Shown here: piece by piece, positions 1-6,266 of the stretch
How positions within the stretch are numbered: position 1 is the stretch's first letter
How the letters are laid out: each line of letters starts with the position of its first letter
Source of the DNA: DATFHX01 sp035247945
GTDB lineage: Bacteria > Patescibacteriota > Saccharimonadia > Saccharimonadales > Saccharimonadaceae
DNA length: 41,530 bases
Assembly (NCBI GenBank): GCA_035247945.1
Contig: DATFHX010000021.1
Location: forward strand, 1-41,530
Direction: 5' to 3'
Notes under the pieces: model-generated
Told to the model about the DNA's origin: nothing
What the model saw: the letters and a program-made list of their open reading frames with translations, nothing else
Databases searched by the model: none
Position numbers and translations under genes: made by a program

Positions 1-2
1 TC

Positions 3-47
3 AGAGTCTATTTTGTTGAACTGAATGAAGAGTCCCATGCCGCCTAG
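3..47 (+). CDS. 3' end of an upstream phage gene (partial)
   Basis: One frame is open from the window edge and ends at TAG (45-47), giving the tail RVYFVELNEESHAA. The downstream gene begins only at 166, so this is probably the C-terminus of a gene that starts outside the window. Too little is visible to name it, and a chance open frame of 14 codons cannot be excluded. Confidence 0.3.
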   Translation, partial: RVYFVELNEESHAA

Positions 48-64
48 GCGCAATCTGGCGGTCG

Positions 65-160
65 TGTAGGTTGTGCGTCGAAGATGTTACTTAATTTTGA
101 AGAAAGTTTTGCAGCCTCTTCTCCTAGACGCACGATCCTACATGTAGGAGGAATAAGGGG
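65..160 (+). promoter_or_regulatory. Structured leader with competing helices at the ribosome-binding site
   Basis: CCTACA (137-142) can pair with TGTAGG at 65-70 as part of a long-range helix that also pairs GTGCGTC (73-79) with GACGCAC (127-133). It can instead form the local palindrome CCTACATGTAGG (137-148), whose 3' arm contains the first bases of AGGAGG (146-151). A second purine run, AAGGGG (155-160), lies 5 nt before the ATG at 166. The two folds exclude each other and would expose or partly hide the SD. No ligand or trigger is evident; switching is an inference. Confidence 0.4.
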
Positions 161-165
161 TATCA

Positions 166-432
166 ATGAAGGATGAACACGAACACAAGTGGCACACTAC
201 AGATAAGCCAAATCACCTAGAATGCACAGTTCAGAATTGCAATACTGTAACTTCTCTCGTGGATGCACTAGCAAACGCAGCCAGCGATGCCGCAATCCAG
301 GCTAAAGTCCAGGTACTCACAACACAGCTGAGAAACGGCTACCTAAAAAAGAACGCACGTGACATCGCCTACAGCTTTGTGCGATCCCATGGCATTGAAG
401 GTTTCGTACATGAACAGGAGTCCCTTCTGTGA
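166..432 (+). CDS. Hypothetical phage early protein, 88 aa
   Basis: I do not recognise this protein. The N-terminus is His/Cys-containing (HEHKWH, then CTVQNC) and could bind a metal; the rest is Ala/Gln-rich and predicted helical, with no membrane segment or signal peptide. The ATG is preceded by purine-rich sequence (AGGAGG, then AAGGGG) and by a leader with competing hairpins. Its TGA overlaps the GTG of the next gene (GTGA), so the two are probably translationally coupled. It is the first complete gene of the early operon seen here. Confidence 0.7.
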   Translation: MKDEHEHKWHTTDKPNHLECTVQNCNTVTSLVDALANAASDAAIQAKVQVLTTQLRNGYLKKNARDIAYSFVRSHGIEGFVHEQESLL

Positions 433-674
433 GCGTCTACTACGACAAGAAGCGAAGACAATATGTCGTAAGTCGATTCGAGAATGGAATGAGCCATCAG
501 CTCGGTCATTTCGATAACGAAGTAGATGCCGAAATTGCAGACTTGGAGTGGCAAGAAGATCAGGATGAAGCCATTGCTGAAGATAATCTCATGTATACGC
601 ATGACTGGTATCAGAGTAAGCATCGGCAACAGAAGGAACTTTACAAGAAGTATCCACCATACAAAAAGGACTAA
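429..674 (+). CDS. AP2/Arm-like small DNA-binding protein (putative), 81 aa
   Basis: GTG start overlapping the preceding stop by 4 nt. Residues 4-40 (YYDKKRRQYVV, then QLGHFDNEVDAE) resemble the three-stranded beta plus helix pattern of AP2-like or integrase Arm DNA-binding domains, in which a G-x-F-D/N turn precedes an acidic-Ala helix. The C-terminal half is acidic and then basic (YKKYPPYKKD). Similar short AP2-like proteins occur in phages beside HNH or recombination genes; here the next gene is a nuclease. The domain call comes from pattern recognition only. Confidence 0.5.
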   Translation: MSVYYDKKRRQYVVSRFENGMSHQLGHFDNEVDAEIADLEWQEDQDEAIAEDNLMYTHDWYQSKHRQQKELYKKYPPYKKD

Positions 675-680
675 GGCGAG

Positions 681-1178
681 ATGGTATACAGCGTAAAAAA
701 GTCTCTCGATTCTATGAAAGTCGCCCAATGTCCGAAGTGTGGATCGAAACGTCTTATGCTTCAAGCGGGAAAACTCACCTGTACGAATTGCTCAGAACTC
801 ATAGGCAAAACCAATGAGGGTCGTTCAAATAAGTACGGAGCGAAGAAGACAGAATTCAATGGGAAGAGGTTTGACTCGCGTTTCGAGGCAAGTGTTGCAA
901 TGGAGCTCGAAACCATGAAGCGGGCGGGTGAGATAAAAGACTACGACACTCAATACCGAGTTGAAATGCCAATACACCGACAGGATGGCCTACTCGGTTT
1001 CATAGTGAAGCATAAAGTAGATTTTCGGAGACATAACAACGATGGATCATTCACCTTGATTGAAGCAAAAGGCGTAGAGACCGACGACTACAAATGGAGG
1101 CGAAGATGTCTTGAAGAGCTCTGGCTCCCATTCCATAGAGACCATGACTATCAGGTGATTAAACAGCATAGGAGGTAG
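681..1178 (+). CDS. Zinc ribbon fused to DUF1064 phage nuclease/resolvase, 165 aa
   Basis: Residues 17-37 form a CxxC...CxxC zinc ribbon (C17, C20, C34, C37). Residues about 50-163 match DUF1064: KYGAKKTEFNGKRFDS, then FEASVAMELE, a VDF strand, EAKGVETDDYKWRRR, and a final basic region. In this family the Glu, Asp and ExK residues form a PD-(D/E)xK-type nuclease centre, and it is often annotated as a phage Holliday-junction resolvase-like or recombination endonuclease. The probable role is processing branched phage DNA before packaging. The N-terminal ribbon is an addition to the usual stand-alone domain. ATG start, 6 nt after the previous gene. Confidence 0.75.
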   Translation: MVYSVKKSLDSMKVAQCPKCGSKRLMLQAGKLTCTNCSELIGKTNEGRSNKYGAKKTEFNGKRFDSRFEASVAMELETMKRAGEIKDYDTQYRVEMPIHRQDGLLGFIVKHKVDFRRHNNDGSFTLIEAKGVETDDYKWRRRCLEELWLPFHRDHDYQVIKQHRR

Positions 1179-1179
1179 G

Positions 1180-1410
1180 ATGCAGTATCAATTAAGAAAG
1201 CGGGAAGAGTTTAGCCATATAGCAGGATACTGGCAAGAGACCTACTCTCTGTGGTATATGAAGCCGATATTTGGCTTTAAGATATGGCGACGAGTCGTAG
1301 AGTATAGCCCTACGGGGGAGATACAGCGAGCTACCGGAGATAGATTGTGGGCGCGGAGAATAGCAGAGGAGTTGAAAATTGATATGCCGAAAGACGGGAG
1401 TACCTTCTAG
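1180..1410 (+). CDS. Hypothetical phage protein, 76 aa
   Basis: Not recognised. It is short, basic and rich in Trp and Tyr (for example YWQETYSLWYMKP), with no membrane segment. AGGAGG lies just before the ATG, inside the 3' end of the nuclease gene, and its TAG runs into the GTG of the next short gene (TAGTG). That packing supports its being a real gene in the operon. No function is proposed. Confidence 0.6.
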   Translation: MQYQLRKREEFSHIAGYWQETYSLWYMKPIFGFKIWRRVVEYSPTGEIQRATGDRLWARRIAEELKIDMPKDGSTF

Positions 1411-1580
1411 TGGGCAAAGTAAAACTAGATCTCGAAGCAGCTGAAGTTGCTACTATGCTCGCTCGGATATCAATAGGTGCCAAAGACATCAATCAACTCC
1501 ACGTTCGCCGCAAAGCAAGCGGAAAGTTTTCAGTTAAGTTAAACACATCAATTAAATCAGAGGAGAAATCAAATGACTAA
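1410..1580 (+). CDS. Small hypothetical protein, 56 aa, GTG start
   Basis: Starts MGKVKLDLEAAEVATMLARI and ends at TAA (1578-1580), overlapping the next ATG (1573) by 8 nt. The predicted fold is a helix followed by a short beta hairpin (HVRRKASGKFSVKL). It fills what would otherwise be a 160-nt gap in a tightly packed operon, and its GTG overlaps the preceding TAG by one base. The coupling on both sides is the main evidence. Function unknown. Confidence 0.55.
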   Translation: MGKVKLDLEAAEVATMLARISIGAKDINQLHVRRKASGKFSVKLNTSIKSEEKSND

Positions 1581-2064
1581 ATATCGACTGCTTAGAGACC
1601 TTCCATTTATGAATAAGGGTGAAATCTTTGACGATGCAGAAGCTCCAGTACTCACGATAAGTGGAGTGCACTTTGATGAGAAGTCTCCTAATATCCAAAG
1701 GACGGAGACAGCCTCTTTATATAGCAATCTTCCCGACTGGTTCGAAAAGATAGAAGAGCACAATGAGGGTCGTCTGAAGGATTACTTCAGGATTAACAGC
1801 CAGATGCAAATTGTATCAGCGCCGGACAACGGCAGCCCAAAGAGTGACCGTATGTTCGAAGTTGGTAACTACTTTAAGACTACAGAACTTGCAGAAGCTG
1901 CACGAGATCAGATACTTATATTCCTCGATATGTACCGCGAGCATAATCAGGGCAAATGCGATTGCGCAAAGGATGGTCAGAGCAACGAGGGGAGTTCGAT
2001 GGAAGACTTCCTCAATGATGTCGAGACTAAGGTTAAAGAAGCGCTTGGCATTAAAGAGTCATGA
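1573..2064 (+). CDS. Phage-associated hypothetical protein (YRLLRDLP type), 163 aa
   Basis: The opening TKYRLLRDLPFMNKGEIFD, followed by a SNLPDWFEKI element, is a pattern I know from small phage and mobile-element proteins in which the first ~60 residues form a beta-rich module. The C-terminal half (CDCAKDGQ, then EDFLNDVETKVKEAL) is acidic and helical. GAGGAG precedes the ATG and the stop overlaps the next start (ATGA). No enzymatic motif is visible. The role is unknown; nothing suggests membrane or secretory localisation. Confidence 0.65.
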   Translation: MTKYRLLRDLPFMNKGEIFDDAEAPVLTISGVHFDEKSPNIQRTETASLYSNLPDWFEKIEEHNEGRLKDYFRINSQMQIVSAPDNGSPKSDRMFEVGNYFKTTELAEAARDQILIFLDMYREHNQGKCDCAKDGQSNEGSSMEDFLNDVETKVKEALGIKES

Positions 2065-2273
2065 TTACTGATAAGTACGAAGAGGAAAAGCAACTTGATC
2101 GGATTCGTTCTGAAATCGAGAGCACTATGGAAGGGGTCAAGGGGAAATTCGCACCTGGTACACTCTTAACGCTCCTCGTGAGACACCCTGCTCTTCCTGA
2201 GTCTTCAATGCTACTTACGGAAGACTCTCCCGAAGAAGTAATCAAAGAGATAAATTCGTTCATAAGTAGGTAA
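2061..2273 (+). CDS. Hypothetical phage protein, 70 aa
   Basis: ATGA overlap with the previous gene indicates translational coupling. The protein has two amphipathic helices (EEEKQLDRIRSEIEST and SPEEVIKEINSFIS) around a short hydrophobic core (TLLTLLVRHPAL). It is not recognised. It is the last gene before a 116-nt gap holding a structured leader. Confidence 0.55.
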   Translation: MITDKYEEEKQLDRIRSEIESTMEGVKGKFAPGTLLTLLVRHPALPESSMLLTEDSPEEVIKEINSFISR

Positions 2274-2282
2274 TAACAATAA

Positions 2283-2354
2283 AAGTGAGTCGTAGCTCAC
2301 TTCAAGCATCACATAGCAATAAGTATTGGTGTGGTTACGTATGCGGTGCTTGAA
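2283..2354 (+). promoter_or_regulatory. Structured intergenic leader before the two-TM protein
   Basis: AAGTGAG (2283-2289) pairs with CTCACTT (2296-2302) around a 6-nt loop. TTCAAGCATC (2301-2310) pairs with GGTGCTTGAA (2345-2354) as a 10-bp helix with one U-G pair. The two stems share two bases, so they compete slightly. There is no T-tract, so this is not a clear terminator. It may be a processing site or regulatory leader. Confidence 0.35.
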
Positions 2355-2389
2355 ATGGGTTGCGACCAATCATAAGTTGGGAGAATTTG

Positions 2390-2683
2390 ATGGATTGGAA
2401 TATGTTCGACGAAGTAGAAAGACTACTAGATGAAATTGACGGGGAGCTAAAAGCCCAAAGACTGATATCAATGCTATTTATTATCGCTAATGCCGGATTA
2501 TCTATATGGACTGCCGTCAACCATGCTGTTCTACTTACCATCATTAATTTCCTGCTTCTAGTGGCGTGGTCGATTGTGTTTATTCAACACACAGATGATC
2601 TTGAGCACAATGACGCCCATAGGAGAGATATGAAGCATCTAAGGAAGATCGTAGAAGATGCGGAGCGAGAGAAGTCTAAATGA
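2390..2683 (+). CDS. Small membrane protein with two TM segments, 97 aa
   Basis: I start it at ATG 2390 (MDWNMFDEVERLLDEI), which has GGGAG 7 nt upstream; an in-frame TTG at 2360 lacks such a site. Residues about 23-40 (LISMLFIIANAGLSIWTA) and 45-63 (AVLLTIINFLLLVAWSIVF) are membrane segments. The N- and C-termini are charged and probably cytoplasmic. An early membrane protein of this size could modify the host envelope or exclude superinfection, but there is no direct evidence. ATGA overlap with the next gene. Confidence 0.6.
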   Translation: MDWNMFDEVERLLDEIDGELKAQRLISMLFIIANAGLSIWTAVNHAVLLTIINFLLLVAWSIVFIQHTDDLEHNDAHRRDMKHLRKIVEDAEREKSK

Positions 2684-3171
2684 AAGCAACTCTTAAATAT
2701 AACGACCAAGAAATAGAAGTAGATATCTCAGAGGAAGAGATTGAAAAGCTTAGGGTGAAAGAGACTATCTATGATGTGGACTGGCAACCTGGTCATGGCC
2801 AACAATATTGGACAGCCAGTTCATATGGTTACATTCACGCACACACTTTTGAAAATGACTCTACAGACTACTTGGCGTATGAATTGGGAAACTTCTACCC
2901 AACTAGAGAAGCAATTCAACATGCGCTGGAAGTCAAAAAGGCTGAGATGCGTATCAAGCGTGCTGCAACTCTTAAGAACCCTGATTGGGGTGATGGTGAA
3001 CAACGTAAATATATTATTTATTATGACTATCAGCGCGACATTTTATACACGATCTATGATTTCTATGTCAGTAATAAGGCAATTGCTTATTACGCCACCC
3101 TACAAGATGCTGAGAAAGCTATCAAAGAGCAAGAAGAAGATTATCTATTAGTATTTGGAATAAAGAAGTAA
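2680..3171 (+). CDS. Hypothetical phage protein with tandem W/Y-rich modules, 163 aa
   Basis: The N-terminus is a short beta strand and acidic helix (KYNDQEIEVDISEEEIEKL), followed by WQPGHGQQYWTASSYGYI, GNFYPTREAIQHALEVKKAE, and a second copy-like half (KYIIYYDYQRDILYTIYDFY, then ATLQDAEKAI). This 'W-x-P-x-x-G-x-x-Y-W...G...F.T.E.A' arrangement is common in small phage and plasmid proteins of unknown function. It overlaps its neighbours by ATGA and TAATG, so it belongs to the operon. No catalytic residues are recognised. Confidence 0.6.
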   Translation: MKATLKYNDQEIEVDISEEEIEKLRVKETIYDVDWQPGHGQQYWTASSYGYIHAHTFENDSTDYLAYELGNFYPTREAIQHALEVKKAEMRIKRAATLKNPDWGDGEQRKYIIYYDYQRDILYTIYDFYVSNKAIAYYATLQDAEKAIKEQEEDYLLVFGIKK

Positions 3172-3617
3172 TGAGTAAATTCAAAGTTGGCGACAAAGTT
3201 AAGGTGATAGCAAGTACTTGGGGTCCAAACAGCAGGACTAGAGCAATGATCGGATCTGTTTATGTGATAAAAGAGATAAATGATGGAATATGTGCTATAG
3301 GTACGCCCGATTTTGCATATTGGTTCAACCCGTCAGACCTCCGGCCGTTCAAGAAAACGCTGAAAGATGTGGAAGCTGGAGACGTTGTCCTGAATGAGCA
3401 TGGCAATGAGTTTAGGGTTGTTGAAGCTCTCAATAATGTGTTCGCCTATGTCACGACTGTAGTGGATCACGGTGGCATAGCATGGATGGAGTTCTCTGAA
3501 GCGGAGGAATATGGTTGGAAGCTTAAAGACGCCGAACCTGAAACTATAGAAATAAATGGCAAGAAGTATAACAAAGAAGATGTTGTTGAACGTCTGGCGG
3601 AATTGGAAGAACTATAG
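3171..3617 (+). CDS. SH3/KOW-like hypothetical phage protein, 148 aa
   Basis: Residues 3-50 (FKVGDKVKVIASTWGP, then GSVYVIKEINDGICAIG) have the beta-barrel pattern of SH3-like or KOW-like modules. A second similar stretch follows (LKDVEAGDVVLNEHGNEFRVVE). The tail is an acidic helix (INGKKYNKEDVVERLAELEEL) typical of short phage proteins. It starts inside the previous stop (TAATG). A role in nucleic-acid or protein binding is possible but not shown. Confidence 0.55.
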   Translation: MSKFKVGDKVKVIASTWGPNSRTRAMIGSVYVIKEINDGICAIGTPDFAYWFNPSDLRPFKKTLKDVEAGDVVLNEHGNEFRVVEALNNVFAYVTTVVDHGGIAWMEFSEAEEYGWKLKDAEPETIEINGKKYNKEDVVERLAELEEL

Positions 3618-3625
3618 AAAGCATC

Positions 3626-4066
3626 ATGAATAGAGAAATTAAGTTTAGAGCATGGGACAAGATAGATAATCGGATGCACAATCCGAAAGGACTCCAGCGT
3701 CATCATTATACTTTGAACTATCAGACTGACCGCGTGGAGATATCATTTATCGGTATGGATAACGCAAAGCATTTTGAGCTTATGCAATACACCAATCTCA
3801 AAGACAAGAACGGTGTGGAGATATATGAGGGGGACGTTGTTAAAGCATGGTCTGGTGACTTTTGGTTGCGCCAAGACAAGACTGATACCTCCAAGGATGA
3901 GTTTGAGATTTTCTATGTGGAGTGGAACAAGCGGGAACTGCGCTGGCGATGTCAGAACGACAATAAGGGCCCAGGCTGGTACCCAAGCATTGAGGATAGT
4001 CCTGGAAGGCTTCTTTTCGAAGTCATAGGCAACATATACGAAAACAAGGACTTACTTAATGAGTAA
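3626..4066 (+). CDS. YopX-family phage protein, 146 aa
   Basis: MNREIKFRAWDK followed by LMQYTNLKDKNGVEIYEGDVV and a C-terminal FEVIGNIYEN is the diagnostic pattern of the YopX family, first named from phage SPbeta. Members form small beta-rich oligomers; their molecular function is not established. Length is normal. The end overlaps the next gene by 8 nt. Confidence 0.9.
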   Translation: MNREIKFRAWDKIDNRMHNPKGLQRHHYTLNYQTDRVEISFIGMDNAKHFELMQYTNLKDKNGVEIYEGDVVKAWSGDFWLRQDKTDTSKDEFEIFYVEWNKRELRWRCQNDNKGPGWYPSIEDSPGRLLFEVIGNIYENKDLLNE

Positions 4067-4259
4067 CTATATTTCGCAGCATCAATGGGTAAATGGAGAC
4101 ACAGTGACTGTCGAAAAGAAAGATGATGATATCTCTATCCGTATCCAAGGTGAGAATGAGAACATGCTCTGGGATATCGTGGTTGGTGAATATGAAGCAA
4201 TGTGTATCGCACATTCATTACTATCTGTATTAACTAATGGAGGAAGCTCAGCATCATGA
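4059..4259 (+). CDS. Hypothetical phage protein, 66 aa
   Basis: Not recognised. A beta-rich N-terminus (WVNGDTVTVEKKDDDISIRI) is followed by one helix (EYEAMCIAHSLLSVL). It overlaps the YopX-family gene upstream by 8 nt and the next gene by ATGA, which supports its being translated. No membrane segment is obvious. Confidence 0.55.
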   Translation: MSNYISQHQWVNGDTVTVEKKDDDISIRIQGENENMLWDIVVGEYEAMCIAHSLLSVLTNGGSSAS

Positions 4260-4741
4260 CATCTATAGAAGAACAAGAGCTGCGAGAAGAACTCAGAGAC
4301 TTTGCTATTACTGTCAAAGATCATAGCCTATACGATCCTAGTGCTGAATTAGACGCTGAGATTAACAGAATCATGCCTCTCATCTCCCAGCACATACAGA
4401 AGCCTAGGATAGATGGAGAAACTTCAGATGGCTATCACACATTTAATGAGCTATACCACTATCGAATGCTCTATAACGCTCTTATATTCAATGAGTGGGC
4501 GTCGCAGGGCAAATATGATGTCCATAAGAGCTCGTTTCATAGCGATGGCGAACCTTGTTTTGGAGGCGGATGGTTCGTTGTCGTTGCGGAGACTCCAGTA
4601 GGGCAAATAACCAATCACTACGAGAATAAAGACTGGGACATGTTTAAGGTTCCTAGGAAGAAAATGGCGAATAAATGGGATGGGGCGAGCCCACAATTGG
4701 TCGCTGAGCGTCTCGCCCAGCTCTCTAAGGAGGATAAGTAA
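4256..4741 (+). CDS. WDGH-domain-like phage protein, 161 aa
   Basis: The middle contains HTFNELYHYRMLYNALIFNEW, then KSSFHSDGEPCFGGGWFVV, ETPVGQITNHYENKDWDMF and finally KWDGASPQLVAERL. This order (HTFNELY, a W-K/H-S-x-x-H-xDG element, GQITxHY, WDGxxP) is that of a widespread phage family annotated as a WDGH domain protein. Here the usual WDGH reads WDGA. A conserved core is suggested but no reaction is known to me. It ends the operon just before an intrinsic terminator. Confidence 0.75.
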   Translation: MTSIEEQELREELRDFAITVKDHSLYDPSAELDAEINRIMPLISQHIQKPRIDGETSDGYHTFNELYHYRMLYNALIFNEWASQGKYDVHKSSFHSDGEPCFGGGWFVVVAETPVGQITNHYENKDWDMFKVPRKKMANKWDGASPQLVAERLAQLSKEDK

Positions 4742-4766
4742 ATAGGAAGAACGAACAGAGAGCTGG

Positions 4767-4789
4767 AAAGACCCGAAAGGGTCTTTTTT
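4767..4789 (+). terminator. Intrinsic terminator of the early operon
   Basis: AAAGACCC (4767-4774), GAAA tetraloop, GGGTCTTT (4779-4786), and a T run to 4789. It follows the WDGH-like gene and precedes a new promoter. Confidence 0.85.
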
Positions 4790-4814
4790 GTTTACATAAC
4801 CATAATGCTATACT
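4788..4814 (+). promoter_or_regulatory. Extended -10 promoter for the 76-aa gene
   Basis: TGCTATACT (4806-4814) is an extended -10, with TTGTTT (4788-4793) as a weak -35 at 15-nt spacing. The expected start is about 4821, just before AAAAGGAG. The -35 overlaps the T-tract of the upstream terminator. Confidence 0.5.
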
Positions 4815-4839
4815 TTATACAAAAGGAGATTACAGTCTA

Positions 4840-5070
4840 GTGACGGAGAAAATGGCAGATGAGGCTTTTAAAGTTGGTCAAAGAGTCCGACGTACAAGAG
4901 ATGGTATGGGTTCGTACAAAGGCTGCGAGTACGAGGTACAGATGCAAGAATGGAAGTATAGCGATAAACCAGATAAGATGGAGCTCGTTGCGGTGGGGCA
5001 GGGTAAGGCATCATTCATGATCGAGATGCTCTCAATGCATCATGCCGATGACTATGAGTTAGTGGAATAA
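4840..5070 (+). CDS. Hypothetical phage protein, 76 aa
   Basis: GTG start with AAGGAG 11 nt upstream; an in-frame ATG (4852) is farther from the SD. The sequence opens FKVGQRVRRTRDGMGSYKG, an SH3/KOW-like strand-turn-strand pattern related in style to the 148-aa protein upstream, and ends in MHHADDYELVE. It is transcribed alone from its own promoter between two terminator-like hairpins. Function unknown. Confidence 0.6.
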   Translation: MTEKMADEAFKVGQRVRRTRDGMGSYKGCEYEVQMQEWKYSDKPDKMELVAVGQGKASFMIEMLSMHHADDYELVE

Positions 5071-5085
5071 TTCTCCTTACTGCAA

Positions 5086-5188
5086 TATAATAGACCAAGC
5101 CTCCCGCTCCTTGGTTCTCCCCAGGCGGTTGTAGGCAAGCCCCCGTTCTGGTTGTCCCGATGGCAATTGGAACGGGGGTGTTCCTTTA
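5086..5188 (+). ncRNA. Candidate small RNA or attenuator with long terminator hairpin
   Basis: TATAAT (5086-5091) is followed by ACCAAG (5094-5099), which pairs with CTTGGT (5113-5118). A long hairpin follows: CCCCCGTTC (5140-5148) with GAACGGGGG (5170-5178), and an inner helix TTGTC/GGCAA. The downstream T-tract is weak (TGTTCCTTTA). It could be a short RNA or simply the terminator of the 76-aa gene. No clear -35 was seen. Confidence 0.4.
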
Positions 5189-5224
5189 TGAATTCATAAT
5201 ACATATGTGCGATGTAATTAATAC

Positions 5225-5315
5225 TATAGTAATAAATCCCCAACTCTAATACTATTGAGGAAGTGTGAAACTCACACATGGTTCGAAAGAACCACGACTC
5301 GCATTGGGGAGAACC
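5225..5315 (+). promoter_or_regulatory. Promoter and two-hairpin leader of the secreted protein gene
   Basis: TATAGT (5225-5230) is a possible -10. The leader carries two perfect small hairpins: GTGTGA-AAC-TCACAC (about 5263-5277), and GGTTC-GAAA-GAACC just after it (about 5280-5293). GGGGAGA then lies directly before GTG 5316. The hairpins may stabilise or regulate this mRNA. Confidence 0.4.
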
Positions 5316-5684
5316 GTGCGAAGCATCAGACGTAAGGTCATCGGCACCGTCACCGCCGTTCTCATGGCGTCGGGCATCGGAGTGGCAACCGCCACCACTG
5401 CCTCCGCCTCGTCCTACTCGGACGCGTTCGACGTGGACGTCGTCTCCGTCTGCCGCGACCAGGGTCACTACGGCGCCTGGTTCGGCAACTGGTGGAACCC
5501 GTACAGCCTGTACTGCTACGACGCGTCCCTCGACGTCGCGATGTACCCGCCGAGCTTCAGCGGTGGCGTCAGCTACGCCGGGCCGCTCGACATCGAGTCG
5601 TACTGCCACAGGCACTTCGGCGACGCCTACACCGCGATCGCCGCCGCGAACAACATCGACGGCTGGCTCTGCGTCAGGCGGTAA
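5316..5684 (+). CDS. GC-rich secreted small protein of actinobacterial type, 122 aa
   Basis: I start it at GTG 5316, giving a short basic n-region (RSIRRK), a hydrophobic core (VIGTVTAVLMASGIGVATAT) and a signal peptidase site near TASASS. An in-frame GTG at 5265 would add 17 residues and also has an SD-like GAGGA. The mature part has four Cys and looks internally duplicated: CRDQGHYGAW...YSLYC and CHRHFGDAYT...GWLC. This 'C-R-x-x-x-G...W-x-C' pattern resembles small secreted proteins of Streptomyces and relatives. Base composition differs sharply from phage genes: 42 of 60 bases are G or C at 5401-5460 against 29 of 60 at 8101-8160. It is probably a recent acquisition from an actinobacterium, possibly the epibiont's own host. 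Function unknown. Confidence 0.7.
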   Translation: MRSIRRKVIGTVTAVLMASGIGVATATTASASSYSDAFDVDVVSVCRDQGHYGAWFGNWWNPYSLYCYDASLDVAMYPPSFSGGVSYAGPLDIESYCHRHFGDAYTAIAAANNIDGWLCVRR

Positions 5685-5695
5685 TCACCGCCACC

Positions 5696-5730
5696 GGGGT
5701 TGGTGGGTCTCTCGTAGGCTCACCAACCCC
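5696..5730 (+). repeat. Strong inverted repeat after the GC-rich gene
   Basis: GGGGTTGGTG (5696-5705) pairs perfectly with CACCAACCCC (5721-5730) over a 15-nt loop. There is no T-tract, so it may be a terminator retained from the GC-rich donor or an mRNA stabiliser. Confidence 0.6.
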
Positions 5731-5756
5731 AACATCAACCCTAAGGAATTATATTG

Positions 5757-5885
5757 ATGGACACACTGAACATGATATTTGTTGGCATCCCAGTGATTGT
5801 AGCTGGCGCCCTGCCGATAGCCGCCATCGTCACACTCATATGGTGCGTGGTGAAGATCAAACAACTTGAGAAGAAGATCAAGTAG
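5757..5885 (+). CDS. Single-TM small membrane protein, 42 aa
   Basis: MDTLNMIFVGIPVIVAGAL opens a hydrophobic stretch of about 27 residues, ending in a basic helix (KIKQLEKKIK). AAGGA lies 9 nt upstream of the ATG. It follows the secreted GC-rich protein on the same strand and is followed by a terminator, so the two probably form one transcription unit. By topology it could be a small toxin-like or holin-like peptide or a membrane adaptor; nothing decides between these. Confidence 0.5.
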   Translation: MDTLNMIFVGIPVIVAGALPIAAIVTLIWCVVKIKQLEKKIK

Positions 5886-5886
5886 C

Positions 5887-5914
5887 AAGAAGACCTGAGT
5901 GATCGGGTCTTCTT
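5887..5914 (+). terminator. Intrinsic terminator after the small membrane protein
   Basis: AAGAAGACC (5887-5895) pairs with GGTCTTCTT (5906-5914). The short T run merges into the next promoter (TGATATTAT). Confidence 0.6.
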
Positions 5915-5923
5915 TGATATTAT
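5915..5923 (+). promoter_or_regulatory. Extended -10, leaderless promoter
   Basis: TGATATTAT is followed by exactly 7 nt (TAACCAT) and then ATG 5931. A start at the usual distance from the -10 would fall on the start codon. No SD is present. Confidence 0.6.
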
Positions 5924-5930
5924 TAACCAT

Positions 5931-6206
5931 ATGATAAACGACGAAGCAGACGTGTTTTACGTGCCGATTTTAACAAGCACCTACAAGGAATACGAAAGGT
6001 TTGGAAAGGCTGAGAGTACAAGTGCCGAGGAAGAGATAAACCGTACCCTCCGTCGTAGGGCAATGGAGCACTATTACCCAAGATATCTTAAGAAGCAACG
6101 TAGGCGTGTAAAAGACGAACGCGATAAAGCACAGGGGCTCGATACCTCTCATTACAAAGGACGGAGACGGGTGAAAGTCACTAGGATTAAACCTAGCGAG
6201 CAATAG
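5931..6206 (+). CDS. Basic paralogous phage protein A, 91 aa (leaderless)
   Basis: MINDEADVFYVPILTSTYKE is followed by a helical, highly basic C-terminal half (RRRAMEHYYPRYLKKQRRRV, then GRRRVKVTRIK). It is a paralogue of the next gene: both have an acidic ND start, a YV..I...Y..YER segment, a Glu/Thr/Ser linker and an INRxLRxxxM helix. The basic tail suggests nucleic-acid binding. The start codon sits about 7 nt after an extended -10 with no SD, which points to a leaderless transcript. Family not recognised. Confidence 0.65.
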   Translation: MINDEADVFYVPILTSTYKEYERFGKAESTSAEEEINRTLRRRAMEHYYPRYLKKQRRRVKDERDKAQGLDTSHYKGRRRVKVTRIKPSEQ

Positions 6207-6250
6207 ATTTTGCACCACAGATTGGGTGTCTTTGTATTATGTAGTATTCC

Positions 6251-6259
6251 TGATATAGT
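6251..6259 (+). promoter_or_regulatory. Extended -10, leaderless promoter
   Basis: TGATATAGT is followed by 7 nt (CAGTTCT) and GTG 6267. The geometry is the same as at 5915-5931. Confidence 0.55.
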
Positions 6260-6266
6260 CAGTTCT

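Noticed and set aside
5052..5869. Long overlapping ORFs on other frames across the GC-rich gene (for example 187 aa reverse, 159 aa and 125 aa forward)
   Set aside because: High G+C removes stop codons. Their Arg/Thr/Ser-rich or Val/Arg-rich translations have no signal or domain logic, whereas the chosen frame has a clean signal peptide and paired cysteines.
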